64,000 bases of DNA from Hohaiivirga sp031547465 (GTDB lineage Bacteria; Pseudomonadota; Alphaproteobacteria; Rhizobiales; Beijerinckiaceae): the NCBI GenBank assembly GCA_031547465.1, contig JAVBRX010000034.1:3123-67122 (forward strand). The letters are read 5' to 3'. Positions 9,662 to 17,208 of this stretch are shown in pieces; position 1 is the stretch's first letter; each line of letters begins with the position of its first letter. The translations under genes were made by a program, and so were the position numbers. A model generated the notes under the pieces. That model was not told the origin of the DNA and did no database searches. It worked only from the letters and a program-made list of their open reading frames with translations.

Positions 9662-9690
9662 CTTATGAGAGCGATGCCGTTTCAGGTCAA
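9662..9690 (-). promoter_or_regulatory. Putative sigma-70-type promoter for the nos operon
   Basis: On the minus strand TTGACC (9685-9690) is separated by 17 nt from CATAAG (9662-9667). This would start a transcript about 30 nt before the small peptide at 9623 and then run into nosR. No convincing FNR/NnrR box (TTGAT-N4-ATCAA) was found between nosR and the next gene, so the expected anaerobic or NO control is not explained by sequence seen here. Confidence 0.35.
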
Positions 9691-9836
9691 GTTTGGTTAA
9701 TGGCTGGTTTCCAGAGGAAGCATTATCGCCATCGACCCGGAATCGCTTGCGCAGAGCCGTTTGGCGACCCATAATCTACTCCAGCCCAGCGGGTCTTTAG
9801 CCCCCGCGTCAATCCGTCTCCGGAAAGCATCATCCC

Positions 9837-10694
9837 ATGTCCCGCATCGTCTTCGTCAACGGCGCCTTCATTCCCTTTGAAGAGGCGTCTATTTCGCTCA
9901 TGGATCGTGGCTTCCTGTTCGCCGATGGCATTTACGAAGCGAGCGCCGTTCTTTACGGACACCCCGTCGACAACGGGGCGCATCTGGCGCGGCTGGAGCG
10001 GTCGTTGCGGGAAATCCGCATTCCCAACCCGTACACGACGACGGAATGGGCAGCATTGCAGGCCGAACTCATCCGCAGCAACGCGCTTGCTGAAGGACTT
10101 GTCTACATGCAGGTGACGCGCGGCGTCGCCGAACGGGGATTCGCCTTCTCTTCGGATCTGAAACCGACCGTCGTCATGTTCACCCAACCAGCGGAGATTC
10201 TCAATTCGCCCCTGGCAGCATCCGGAGCAAAGGTCATCAGTGTGCCGGATCTGCGCTGGAAGCGGCGCGACATCAAGTCGATCTGTCTGCTGGCCCAGGT
10301 TCTGGCAAAACAACAGGCAGCAGAAGCCGGGGCCAGTGAGGCCTGGATGGTGGAGGATGGTTTCGTGACCGAGGGCGGCTCCTCGACCGCCTTCATCGTC
10401 ACCCGCGATAACGCAATCGTCACCAGACCGCTGTCGTATGCGATTCTGCCTGGCATTACCCGGCAGGCGGTTCTGAAACTGGCCGGTGAAGCCAGTCTCG
10501 CCCTTGAGGAGCGTCCGTTTTCCCTTAAGGAAGCCTATGCCGCATCAGAAGCCTTCTATACCGGCGCTTCGACCATCGTCATGCCGGTGACGGCAATCGA
10601 CGGGCATACAATCGGCAACGGTACACCCGGAACTTTGACGAAACGGTTGCGCGCGATCTATCTCGATCTCGCCGCAAACGACCGGCTCAAATGA
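9837..10694 (+). CDS. dat: D-amino acid transaminase
   Basis: A 285-residue PLP enzyme of fold type IV. The opening FVNGAFIPFEEASISLMDRG block, a lysine in the SICLLAQVLAKQQA segment and the EGGSSTAF loop match D-alanine/D-amino acid aminotransferases. These make D-glutamate or D-alanine for peptidoglycan or recycle D-amino acids. The branched-chain enzyme IlvE shares the fold, but the MDRGF.FADG.YE opening favours the D-amino acid branch. The gene is divergent from the nos operon and convergent with gdhA. Confidence 0.85.
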   Translation: MSRIVFVNGAFIPFEEASISLMDRGFLFADGIYEASAVLYGHPVDNGAHLARLERSLREIRIPNPYTTTEWAALQAELIRSNALAEGLVYMQVTRGVAERGFAFSSDLKPTVVMFTQPAEILNSPLAASGAKVISVPDLRWKRRDIKSICLLAQVLAKQQAAEAGASEAWMVEDGFVTEGGSSTAFIVTRDNAIVTRPLSYAILPGITRQAVLKLAGEASLALEERPFSLKEAYAASEAFYTGASTIVMPVTAIDGHTIGNGTPGTLTKRLRAIYLDLAANDRLK

Positions 10695-10726
10695 AACGGG
10701 CCGCCGGATTCCTCCGGCAGCCCGTT
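10695..10726. terminator. Hairpin between convergent dat and gdhA
   Basis: The strong stem AACGGGC-GCCGGA / TCCGGC-GCCCGTT has a 4-nt loop and starts at the dat stop codon. There is no T run directly after it on the plus strand (TTTTT only appears about 14 nt later), so termination may be weak or bidirectional. Confidence 0.5.
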
Positions 10727-10761
10727 CGAAAGATCGCCTTTTTGCCTCGAAGCACAATGCT

Positions 10762-12024
10762 CTAGCTGACGAAGAAGCTCTGCGTTCCATGAGCCTCGAT
10801 AGCGTTGGCGAGACGGGACAACGCATGAACATAGGCAGCTGTGCGCAACGGGATTTCCTTTTCCGCCGCGAGGGCGAAAATCTTCGCGCCTTCCGCTTCC
10901 ATGACCGTTTTCAGGCGGGCATGGACTTCCTCCACCGGCCAGTAGAAGCCCTGACGGTTCTGCACCCATTCGAAATACGATACCGTAACACCGCCCGCAT
11001 TGGCGAGGATGTCCGGCAGAACGATGACATTCTTCTTGCTGAGGATGGCGTCGGCTTCGGGAGTGATCGGACCGTTGGCGAGTTCCAGCACCACGGAAGC
11101 CTTCACCCGGTCGGCATTGTCCTTGTGGATCAGATCCTCCATCGCTGCCGGAACCAGAAGATCGCAATCGACGGCGATCAGGTCGTCACCGGAGATTGCC
11201 TTGGTTTCGCCGCTGACCATGCCCTTGATCGAACCGGTTTCATTCTTGACCGCGAGGAGCTTGGCGACATCGATGCCGTGCGGGTTATAAATGGCGCCGC
11301 GTGAATCCGACACGGCGACAATGGAGTAGCCGTCGCTGGCCAGAAGCTTGGCGATGAACTGGCCGGCATTGCCGAAGCCCTGGATCGCCACCTTCTTGCC
11401 GCGCCCAAGGCGCAACTGCTTTTCCAGATGGCGGATGAGGTAATAACCGCCGCGCGCCGTCGCATCGTCGCGTCCGAGCGAACCACCGAGCGCAATCGGC
11501 TTGCCGGTAATGACCGCCGGAGTCGACTGGCCGACGATGCTGTTATATTCGTCCATCATCCAGCCCATGACCATCGAGTTGGTGTAGACGTCTGGAGCGG
11601 GAATGTCGCGGTCAGGGCCGATAGTGCGGGCGAAGGCCTGAATATAGGCGCGCGACAAACGTTCCAGTTCGGCTTTCGACAATTCGCGCGGATCGACGCG
11701 GATCGCGCCCTTGCCACCGCCGTACGGCAAGTTCATCACCGCGCATTTAAAGGTCATCCAGAAGGCAAGAGTCTCGACCTCTTCGACGCAGGCCGATGGA
11801 TGATAGCGGATGCCGCCCTTGGTCGGGCCGCGCGTGTCGTCATAGCGGCAACGCCAGGCCATGAACGATTTCCGGGAGCCGTCGTCCATGCGGACCATCA
11901 GCCGCACCTTGACGGTTTCACGTGGATATTTCAGTTGCGCCAGAACATCCGCATCCAGATTCAGGTGCTTGGCCGCTTCTTCCAGACGAATAAGAGCCTG
12001 GTCGAGCATCGAGACGTCACTCAT
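10762..12024 (-). CDS. gdhA: Glutamate dehydrogenase (Glu/Leu/Phe/Val dehydrogenase family)
   Basis: The protein has 420 residues from the ATG at 12022-12024, which follows GGAG at 8 nt; a 26-residue upstream extension has no such site. The catalytic segment KGGIRYHP followed by KCAVMNLPYGGGKG is the substrate-binding lysine region of the family. The Rossmann motif GFGNAGQF is near residue 223. It interconverts glutamate and 2-oxoglutarate plus ammonium. The NAD(H) form is likely from the length and motif style, but coenzyme choice was not established. Confidence 0.88.
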   Translation of the reverse strand: MSDVSMLDQALIRLEEAAKHLNLDADVLAQLKYPRETVKVRLMVRMDDGSRKSFMAWRCRYDDTRGPTKGGIRYHPSACVEEVETLAFWMTFKCAVMNLPYGGGKGAIRVDPRELSKAELERLSRAYIQAFARTIGPDRDIPAPDVYTNSMVMGWMMDEYNSIVGQSTPAVITGKPIALGGSLGRDDATARGGYYLIRHLEKQLRLGRGKKVAIQGFGNAGQFIAKLLASDGYSIVAVSDSRGAIYNPHGIDVAKLLAVKNETGSIKGMVSGETKAISGDDLIAVDCDLLVPAAMEDLIHKDNADRVKASVVLELANGPITPEADAILSKKNVIVLPDILANAGGVTVSYFEWVQNRQGFYWPVEEVHARLKTVMEAEGAKIFALAAEKEIPLRTAAYVHALSRLANAIEAHGTQSFFVS

Positions 12025-12129
12025 GCAAGTTACTCCAGCAAAATTAGGCGATGCGGACACACCTCTCCCGTTGACGCAAAAGGCGCCCCGCATGAATCGC
12101 ATATTGCAATAGACAGGCTGTCAGTGTGG

Positions 12130-12490
12130 CCATAAACAGAAATAAACGTCAAGCATGCTGACCAATTTGAAATTTTATTTTAAATCAATAAAATTACTAC
12201 TTTTTTAACTTTAAAATTTATCTTTGGAATAAAATAAAATATTACCTATAAAATAATTATGTCATGCATTGTTTAATTTAAATAAAAATTTTTGATAATT
12301 TTTTTTAAACATTTAAATACATAAAATATATTTATATATTACTTTATAATCATTAATTATATATCTATATATGACTATTAATGTAACTATATTGTTAATT
12401 ATAGCAATCAATCATAATAATAAAACAAAATTCCATATTGTCGCATTGCAAAAAAACGATCTTAAAATCTTTTTTGCCACATAATGGAGT
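12130..12490. other. Extremely AT-rich non-coding stretch upstream of gdhA
   Basis: About 360 bp are almost entirely A and T, in strong contrast to the GC-rich surroundings. No frame of useful length and no clear repeat unit are present, though tracts such as ATATATCTATATAT recur. It lies upstream of gdhA and downstream of hisG. It could be a nucleoid-protein silencing site, curved promoter DNA or a remnant of foreign DNA. Confidence 0.7.
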
Positions 12491-12527
12491 CTGTAAATTG
12501 AAGTGTGTCCCAGCAATTGTCCTGCCA

Positions 12528-12546
12528 TGACGGCCTTGTGCCGTCA
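12528..12546 (+). other. Small hairpin touching a ribosome-binding site
   Basis: TGACGGC (12528-12534) pairs with GCCGTCA (12540-12546) around CTTGT. The final base is the first base of the AGGAG site for the 24-codon frame at 12558, so folding could affect its translation. Confidence 0.35.
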
Positions 12547-12557
12547 GGAGATTGCCG

Positions 12558-12632
12558 ATGAAGTTGGACAAAGCGCAACTTGAAGCACTGACGAAGGATT
12601 TCCAGACTCACATGCTACCACCTCGCGCGTAA
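12558..12632 (+). CDS. 24-codon small frame or truncated gene start
   Basis: ATG at 12558 follows AGGAG at a 7-nt spacing and reads MKLDKAQLEALTKDFQTH before stopping after 24 codons. The composition is gene-like: a charged amphipathic helix. The strong ribosome site at the edge of the AT-rich stretch suggests either a small protein or the broken 5' end of a lost gene. I do not recognise the family. Confidence 0.25.
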   Translation: MKLDKAQLEALTKDFQTHMLPPRA

Positions 12633-12694
12633 CTATGGCCATGCACCTGTATCCGGAGTCGCCAGATACCGCCCAAACCATCGGCGGGGCAGGT

Positions 12695-13669
12695 TTATGG
12701 CCCGATGCGGCGGAATAGCCTGTCGCTCAGCGCATTCGTCGGCTTGAAGATGTAATCTAGGCGGCTGACGGCAATGCGCTGCGGATCGAGGACTTGCAGA
12801 GCGTCGATCACAGCGAAAACCTGCGACGCCTTGCAATGCAGGACAAAACCTGCCTCATCCATCCCATACGGCATCGTCACGTCGAACCCGGACAACGTTC
12901 CGGCTATGGCCGGGCTATGGCCGGGGGCGAAGGCGACGCGAATCTCGCGGCTGATACGGGCCTCCTCCTCGGCGGCGATCCGCGTCATCAGCACACGGAC
13001 GGCCTTGCGCGCCGTGGGGTTCCAGTCGGCGATGACGGAGGCGACCAGATTGGCCTCCGAACGCAGGATTACTCCATCATCGAGAATTTTCAGGGCATTT
13101 GCCGCCAACGTCGCGCCGGTAGTAGTGATATCAACGATGATCTCTGCCGAGCCGGACCCCGGTGCGCCTTCCGTTGCCCCGAGGCTTTCGACGATGAGGT
13201 AATCGGCAATCCCCTTTTCGGCGAAGAACCGCCGCGTCAGGCTCACGTATTTCGTCGCCACGCGCATCTTGCGGCCATGACGGGCGCGCATGTCGGCGGC
13301 CACTTCGTCGAGATCGGCCATGGTGCGGGTATCGATCCAGGCCTGCGGCACGGCAACCACTACGTTGGCGAACCCGAAGCCAAGCGGTGCCAGTAATTCG
13401 ACCGCAGCATCGGCATCGGCGATCTGCTCGCGCACCAGATCCTCGCCGGTAATGCCGAGATGCGCCGCGCCGCTCGCCAGTTGCGTAACAATCTCGGATG
13501 CCGAAAGAAACAACACCTCGACGCCGGGAACGCCGCCGATCGTACCGCGATAATCGCGCGCGCCGCGCGACTGACTGAACACCAGACCGGCGCGCCCGAA
13601 AAAGGCGGCGGCATTTTCCTGCAAGCGGCCCTTTGAGGGAACGGCCAGGACCAGGGGAGCATCGGTCAT
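12695..13669 (-). CDS. hisG: ATP phosphoribosyltransferase, catalytic subunit HisG
   Basis: Catalyses the first step of histidine synthesis (ATP + PRPP to phosphoribosyl-ATP). The protein has 324 residues and opens with LVLAVPSKGRLQE. The PRPP-loop region is DITTTGATLAAN near residue 178. It is longer than the short HisG of many HisZ-dependent systems (about 210-230 residues), but HisZ is encoded immediately upstream with a 4-bp overlap (13666-13669). The two should form the HisG-HisZ complex. The extra C-terminal part (about 240-324) is not an obvious standard ACT-like tail. Confidence 0.93.
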   Translation of the reverse strand: MTDAPLVLAVPSKGRLQENAAAFFGRAGLVFSQSRGARDYRGTIGGVPGVEVLFLSASEIVTQLASGAAHLGITGEDLVREQIADADAAVELLAPLGFGFANVVVAVPQAWIDTRTMADLDEVAADMRARHGRKMRVATKYVSLTRRFFAEKGIADYLIVESLGATEGAPGSGSAEIIVDITTTGATLAANALKILDDGVILRSEANLVASVIADWNPTARKAVRVLMTRIAAEEEARISREIRVAFAPGHSPAIAGTLSGFDVTMPYGMDEAGFVLHCKASQVFAVIDALQVLDPQRIAVSRLDYIFKPTNALSDRLFRRIGP

Positions 13670-14754
13670 TCTGCTGTCTCCGTCACGATCCGGTCAAGCC
13701 AGAAGGCGCAGCCCACCGCCGGAAGGGGGGCCTTCGCACCGAGATGCCGAAGAAGCGTGTCGTAACGCCCGCCGCCAACCAGCGGCTTGGCCGCGCCGGG
13801 CTGGCTGGCCTTCCTATGAATCTCGAAGATGAAACCGGTATAATAATCGAGGTTACGGGCAAAGCACGTACTAAACGTGAAACTGGACAGGTCCGCCTGG
13901 CTTGCGGCAATGAAACCGACACGCGCCTCGAGATCTTCGAGAGTGTTGCCGAGATCGAGTTGCGCCGTTTTCGCCAGCGCCCGGATAGCATCGATGGCAT
14001 CGTCCGGTTCGGCAGCGATTGCCAGATAATCCTGCAAGACCGCCCGCGCCTGCGGGGTAAGGCCCGTCCGGTTCGATGCCCTGGCAAGAAAGCGCTCGGC
14101 AATCTCTCCGGCGCTGCGTCCACCGACACTGGCGATGCCGGCAATCGCCAGCACATCCTCGACAAAAGCTTTCGCCGCCTGCGGCGCCTGCCCCTCAATG
14201 GCGGCAAGCAAACCGGCATGTTCATCGACGCCCTGTGACTCGCCGTTCTCGAAACCCTCCAGCCTCCGACCGGAAACGATGGCGCGCATCACCCGGCGTT
14301 TTCCGGCAGGCGGCAAGGCCAGAGCATCCAGAACGGCGTTCAGAAGCGTCATATCGCCGAGCATGACCGAACAAGGCCCGACTTCGAGCACCTCCAGCCC
14401 GGCGAGCGCCAGGCCGATGATCTCCGCATCCGCCGCCGGTTTGTCGTCGCGACCGATGGATTCCACCCCCGCCTGAAGAAACTCTCCGCTCTCGCCAGAG
14501 CGGAACCGGAACACCGGGCCGAGATAGCTATAGGCGGCAACCGCCTTGTCCGCTTCTTCCAGATGCTGGCGGCAGACGGGAATAGTGTATTCCGGACGCA
14601 GGCAGAGTTCCGCGCCGGACTGGTTCTGCGTTACGAACATGCGACGGCGGATGTCCTCGCCGGAAAGCTCCGTGAATACACTTGCCGGTTGCAGCACCGG
14701 CGGCTCCACGCGGGCATAGCCTTCCTGTTCGAACAGGGCGATCAGGGCATCCAT
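13666..14754 (-). CDS. hisZ: ATP phosphoribosyltransferase regulatory subunit HisZ
   Basis: A 362-residue paralogue of histidyl-tRNA synthetase catalytic domains. It has class II synthetase motif 2-like text (LRPEYTIPVCRQHLEE), an arginine-rich VFRFRSGESGEF stretch and the late motif VGGGRYDTLLRHLG. It has no anticodon-binding domain, as expected for HisZ rather than HisS. It activates HisG and senses histidine. Its stop overlaps the hisG start in an ATGA, so translation is coupled. Confidence 0.92.
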   Translation of the reverse strand: MDALIALFEQEGYARVEPPVLQPASVFTELSGEDIRRRMFVTQNQSGAELCLRPEYTIPVCRQHLEEADKAVAAYSYLGPVFRFRSGESGEFLQAGVESIGRDDKPAADAEIIGLALAGLEVLEVGPCSVMLGDMTLLNAVLDALALPPAGKRRVMRAIVSGRRLEGFENGESQGVDEHAGLLAAIEGQAPQAAKAFVEDVLAIAGIASVGGRSAGEIAERFLARASNRTGLTPQARAVLQDYLAIAAEPDDAIDAIRALAKTAQLDLGNTLEDLEARVGFIAASQADLSSFTFSTCFARNLDYYTGFIFEIHRKASQPGAAKPLVGGGRYDTLLRHLGAKAPLPAVGCAFWLDRIVTETAE

Positions 14755-14807
14755 TGTGGTTCAAGCCTCCTGCATCGTCGTCGAGCTTCTCGGGAAGCAT
14801 TTTTTTG

Positions 14808-14912
14808 GGAAGCGTTTTCCGGTCCAATTGAACCGAAATAGCATTCTAACTCTTTCAGATACCACATTTCTCTGCATTTAAACGGCACACATTTCAGCAA
14901 AAAATGCTTCAA
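14808..14912 (+). repeat. Degenerate copy of the two-hairpin intergenic repeat
   Basis: A left arm starting GAAGCGTTTTCC and ending near GCATTCTAAC is followed by a second arm from CTGCATTTAAACGG to AAAAAATGCTTCAA. The layout matches the better copies at 47818, 52554 and 54688, but the first stem is decayed. It lies upstream of hisZ. Confidence 0.55.
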
Positions 14913-15093
14913 CACGTCATCGCCTTGTAGCAACGAGCGGCGTCAGGGGCGACACTTTTCCATCATGACGGTGAACGATCAGAAAAGCCCTATCCTTTAG
15001 TCCCATCGGAAATCAAATAAAACTCTGATTGAAATTAGAATAAAACCAATATGTTGCGTGGTTAATACAATGTTGATTTATTTTGCTCTATCC

Positions 15094-15121
15094 TTGACAA
15101 GGGACTGTCTTTTTTTATTGT
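15094..15121 (+). promoter_or_regulatory. Putative promoter of the porin gene
   Basis: TTGACA (15094-15099) is separated by 16 nt from TATTGT (15116-15121), inside an AT-rich gap. This predicts a leader of about 95 nt before the porin start at 15223. Confidence 0.5.
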
Positions 15122-15222
15122 GTGCTCTATTCATGAGAATATGCCATTTCGCGCAAATATTCCCGAATCAAATTACAACCAAACGAATCTCTCGATCATT
15201 GATCGGGCATAGGGGACAAGAT

Positions 15223-16545
15223 ATGCGTCTAGTTAGAACCGTGCTTCTTGGGTCTACAGCATTTTTTAGTTGTATATCAACAACATATGCTGCCGATTTA
15301 ACCACAAAAAAGGGTGCCCCTATTGAGTATGTCCGGATATGTTCGGTTCATGGCTCAGGCTTTTTCTATATTCCAGGCTCCGATACCTGCCTAAAGATCC
15401 GTGGCAATGTATACGGCGAGACGCTGTACCAATCCGGACGCTCGAAAAGTGAAGACCGGATCGGCTGGGAAACCGAAGCCCGCATCGGCTTGGACGCCCG
15501 CACCCGCACCCAATATGGAACGGTGCGCGCCTACCTTCGCTTCAAGTTCATCAGCGATTCGGGAACACCCTATGACAGCACACGGGAAGATTCCAACGAT
15601 ACCGCCATTTCGCAAGGGTTCGTGCAGTTTGCCGGTCTGACCGCCGGACGAGCGGCCTCGTTCTTCGATTTCTCGGAAGGGGCCAATCTCGGAACCCTGC
15701 GTTATTCTGACGGCGTCAAGGTCAATCTTCTCGCCTACACGGCAACGTTCGGCAACGGCTTCTCGGCAACGTTATCTTTGGAAGATCCCGCCCAGCGTCG
15801 GGCTTTCGGGGCTGGCGCGGTCGGCGCAATCGATCCGCTGACGGGTGAATTCAGCGACACGATCGGCGGAACACGGCTGCCGGAAATCGTCGCCAGCCTG
15901 CGCGCCGAGCAATCCTGGGGTGCAGTCCAGGTCATGGGCGCGTTGCACCAGTTGCGCGATGCCGGCGGCTTCAATACCCCGAGGGCTGACGATGAATACG
16001 GCTTCGCTCTCGGTCTCGGTACCAAGATCAACCTGCCGATGCTTGCGGAAGAAGACTATCTCTGGGTCAACCTGACCTACACCAAGGGCGCGCTCGGCTA
16101 TATGGGCTTCGAGGAGGACAACCTCACGGACGGGCTGACGATCGGCAGGGAGACTTTCGCCTATTCGGATGCGTTCCTCGTCGATAACGGCAATGGCACC
16201 TCCTCCCTGGTGCTCAGCTCCAGCTGGCAGGCCGCGCTCGGCATCCAGCACCACTGGACTGCAACCGTCGCGTCAAGCCTGTTCGGCTCCTATGCCCGGA
16301 TCAACGCCGCGGAGCATCAGGGAACGGCCCTGGCCGACGATATCACGGAATACCGCATTGGCGGTAATGTGAGCTGGTCGCCGATAGACGACCTGACCCT
16401 TACGGCGGAAGCCCTTTATGCCAAGGCCGAGGGATCACGGAGCGGAATCGTCGGATATGACGCCGCCGGTCTACCGCTTACCGGCAAGATCGAACGTTCC
16501 GACGATGCCTGGGAAGGGCGGTTCCGGGTGCAGCGGGATTTTTAA
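15223..16545 (+). CDS. Rhizobial-type outer membrane porin
   Basis: The protein has 440 residues from ATG 15223, preceded by AGGGGA at 6 nt. A frame extends 55 codons further upstream through AT-rich DNA, but that stretch is not coding-like. The signal peptide ends near TTYA-ADL. The mature N-terminus contains the YVRICSVHGSGFFYIPGSD and CLKIRGNV blocks with two cysteines that mark the Porin_2 family of Rhizobiales. The rest is beta-strand-like with many aromatic girdle residues and ends in RVQRDF, a typical C-terminal Phe for BAM insertion. It passes small hydrophilic solutes across the outer membrane. Confidence 0.9.
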   Translation: MRLVRTVLLGSTAFFSCISTTYAADLTTKKGAPIEYVRICSVHGSGFFYIPGSDTCLKIRGNVYGETLYQSGRSKSEDRIGWETEARIGLDARTRTQYGTVRAYLRFKFISDSGTPYDSTREDSNDTAISQGFVQFAGLTAGRAASFFDFSEGANLGTLRYSDGVKVNLLAYTATFGNGFSATLSLEDPAQRRAFGAGAVGAIDPLTGEFSDTIGGTRLPEIVASLRAEQSWGAVQVMGALHQLRDAGGFNTPRADDEYGFALGLGTKINLPMLAEEDYLWVNLTYTKGALGYMGFEEDNLTDGLTIGRETFAYSDAFLVDNGNGTSSLVLSSSWQAALGIQHHWTATVASSLFGSYARINAAEHQGTALADDITEYRIGGNVSWSPIDDLTLTAEALYAKAEGSRSGIVGYDAAGLPLTGKIERSDDAWEGRFRVQRDF

Positions 16546-16594
16546 ATCATTTTCCGTCAGGCAGGTACCTGTCGATAAAATGTGATAATACATC

Positions 16595-16637
16595 AACTCA
16601 GAGCGCCTTCCGATCTGATCGGAAGGCGCTCTGAGTT
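16595..16637. terminator. Perfect 21-bp inverted repeat after the porin gene
   Basis: Arms 16595-16615 and 16617-16637 are perfect complements around one base, starting AACTCAGAGCG. The next bases are CAGTTTTA, so it can act as the porin terminator. Its AGAGCG...CGCTCT ends also match the first hairpin of the dispersed repeat family, so it may be a single-hairpin derivative. Confidence 0.7.
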
Positions 16638-16722
16638 CAGTTTTACGCATAATCCTGCCCTGCAACCGACGATGCCGGCAGAACGGCTTTGGTGGAATCG
16701 TTCACGGGCATAGGAGCGCGCG

Positions 16723-17190
16723 ATGCGAATGCACAGAAGACACGCTATCCTGGCACTGGGGTCGGCTCTGCTGCTCCCCGGTACGGCAAGGGCCGAAAAC
16801 AAGCCGCTAGTGACGATGTATAACGACCCGTCCTGCGGCTGTTGCTCCGGGTGGCTCGAACACCTCACCGAGGCCGGATTCCCGACCAAGGCCATCGAAG
16901 AAAGTCGGATGGATGCCGTCAAACAGCGTCTCGGCGTTCCGCACGAACTCTGGTCCTGCCACACCGCCCTGATCGATGGCTACGTCATCGAGGGCCATGT
17001 ACCGGTGGCGGCCATCGCCAAACTGCTGACCGAACGCCCAGTTGTCAAAGGCCTCTCAGCCCCCGGCATGCCGCAAGGCTCGCCTGGAATGGAAGCCCCC
17101 GACGTCGAGCCGGAGCCTTACGAAATCATGTCCTTTGGCGCGAACGGCATCGCCCAGTTCATGCGCGTCAAAGGCGACAAACCGTTGTAA
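16723..17190 (+). CDS. Exported DUF411 metal-binding protein
   Basis: The protein has 155 residues: a Tat/Sec-like signal (MHRRHAIL, ending ARAE), then the DUF411 hallmark YNDPSCGCCSGW with CGCC at residues 38-41 and a later SCHTALIDGYVIEGHVP block. DUF411 proteins are periplasmic and are often found with copper-resistance or copper-enzyme genes; their biochemical role is not settled. Here the neighbours are a porin and an unrelated metabolic operon. A link to copper supply for NosZ is only a guess. Confidence 0.85.
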   Translation: MRMHRRHAILALGSALLLPGTARAENKPLVTMYNDPSCGCCSGWLEHLTEAGFPTKAIEESRMDAVKQRLGVPHELWSCHTALIDGYVIEGHVPVAAIAKLLTERPVVKGLSAPGMPQGSPGMEAPDVEPEPYEIMSFGANGIAQFMRVKGDKPL

Positions 17191-17208
17191 TCGCGGTCTT
17201 CCGGCTTA

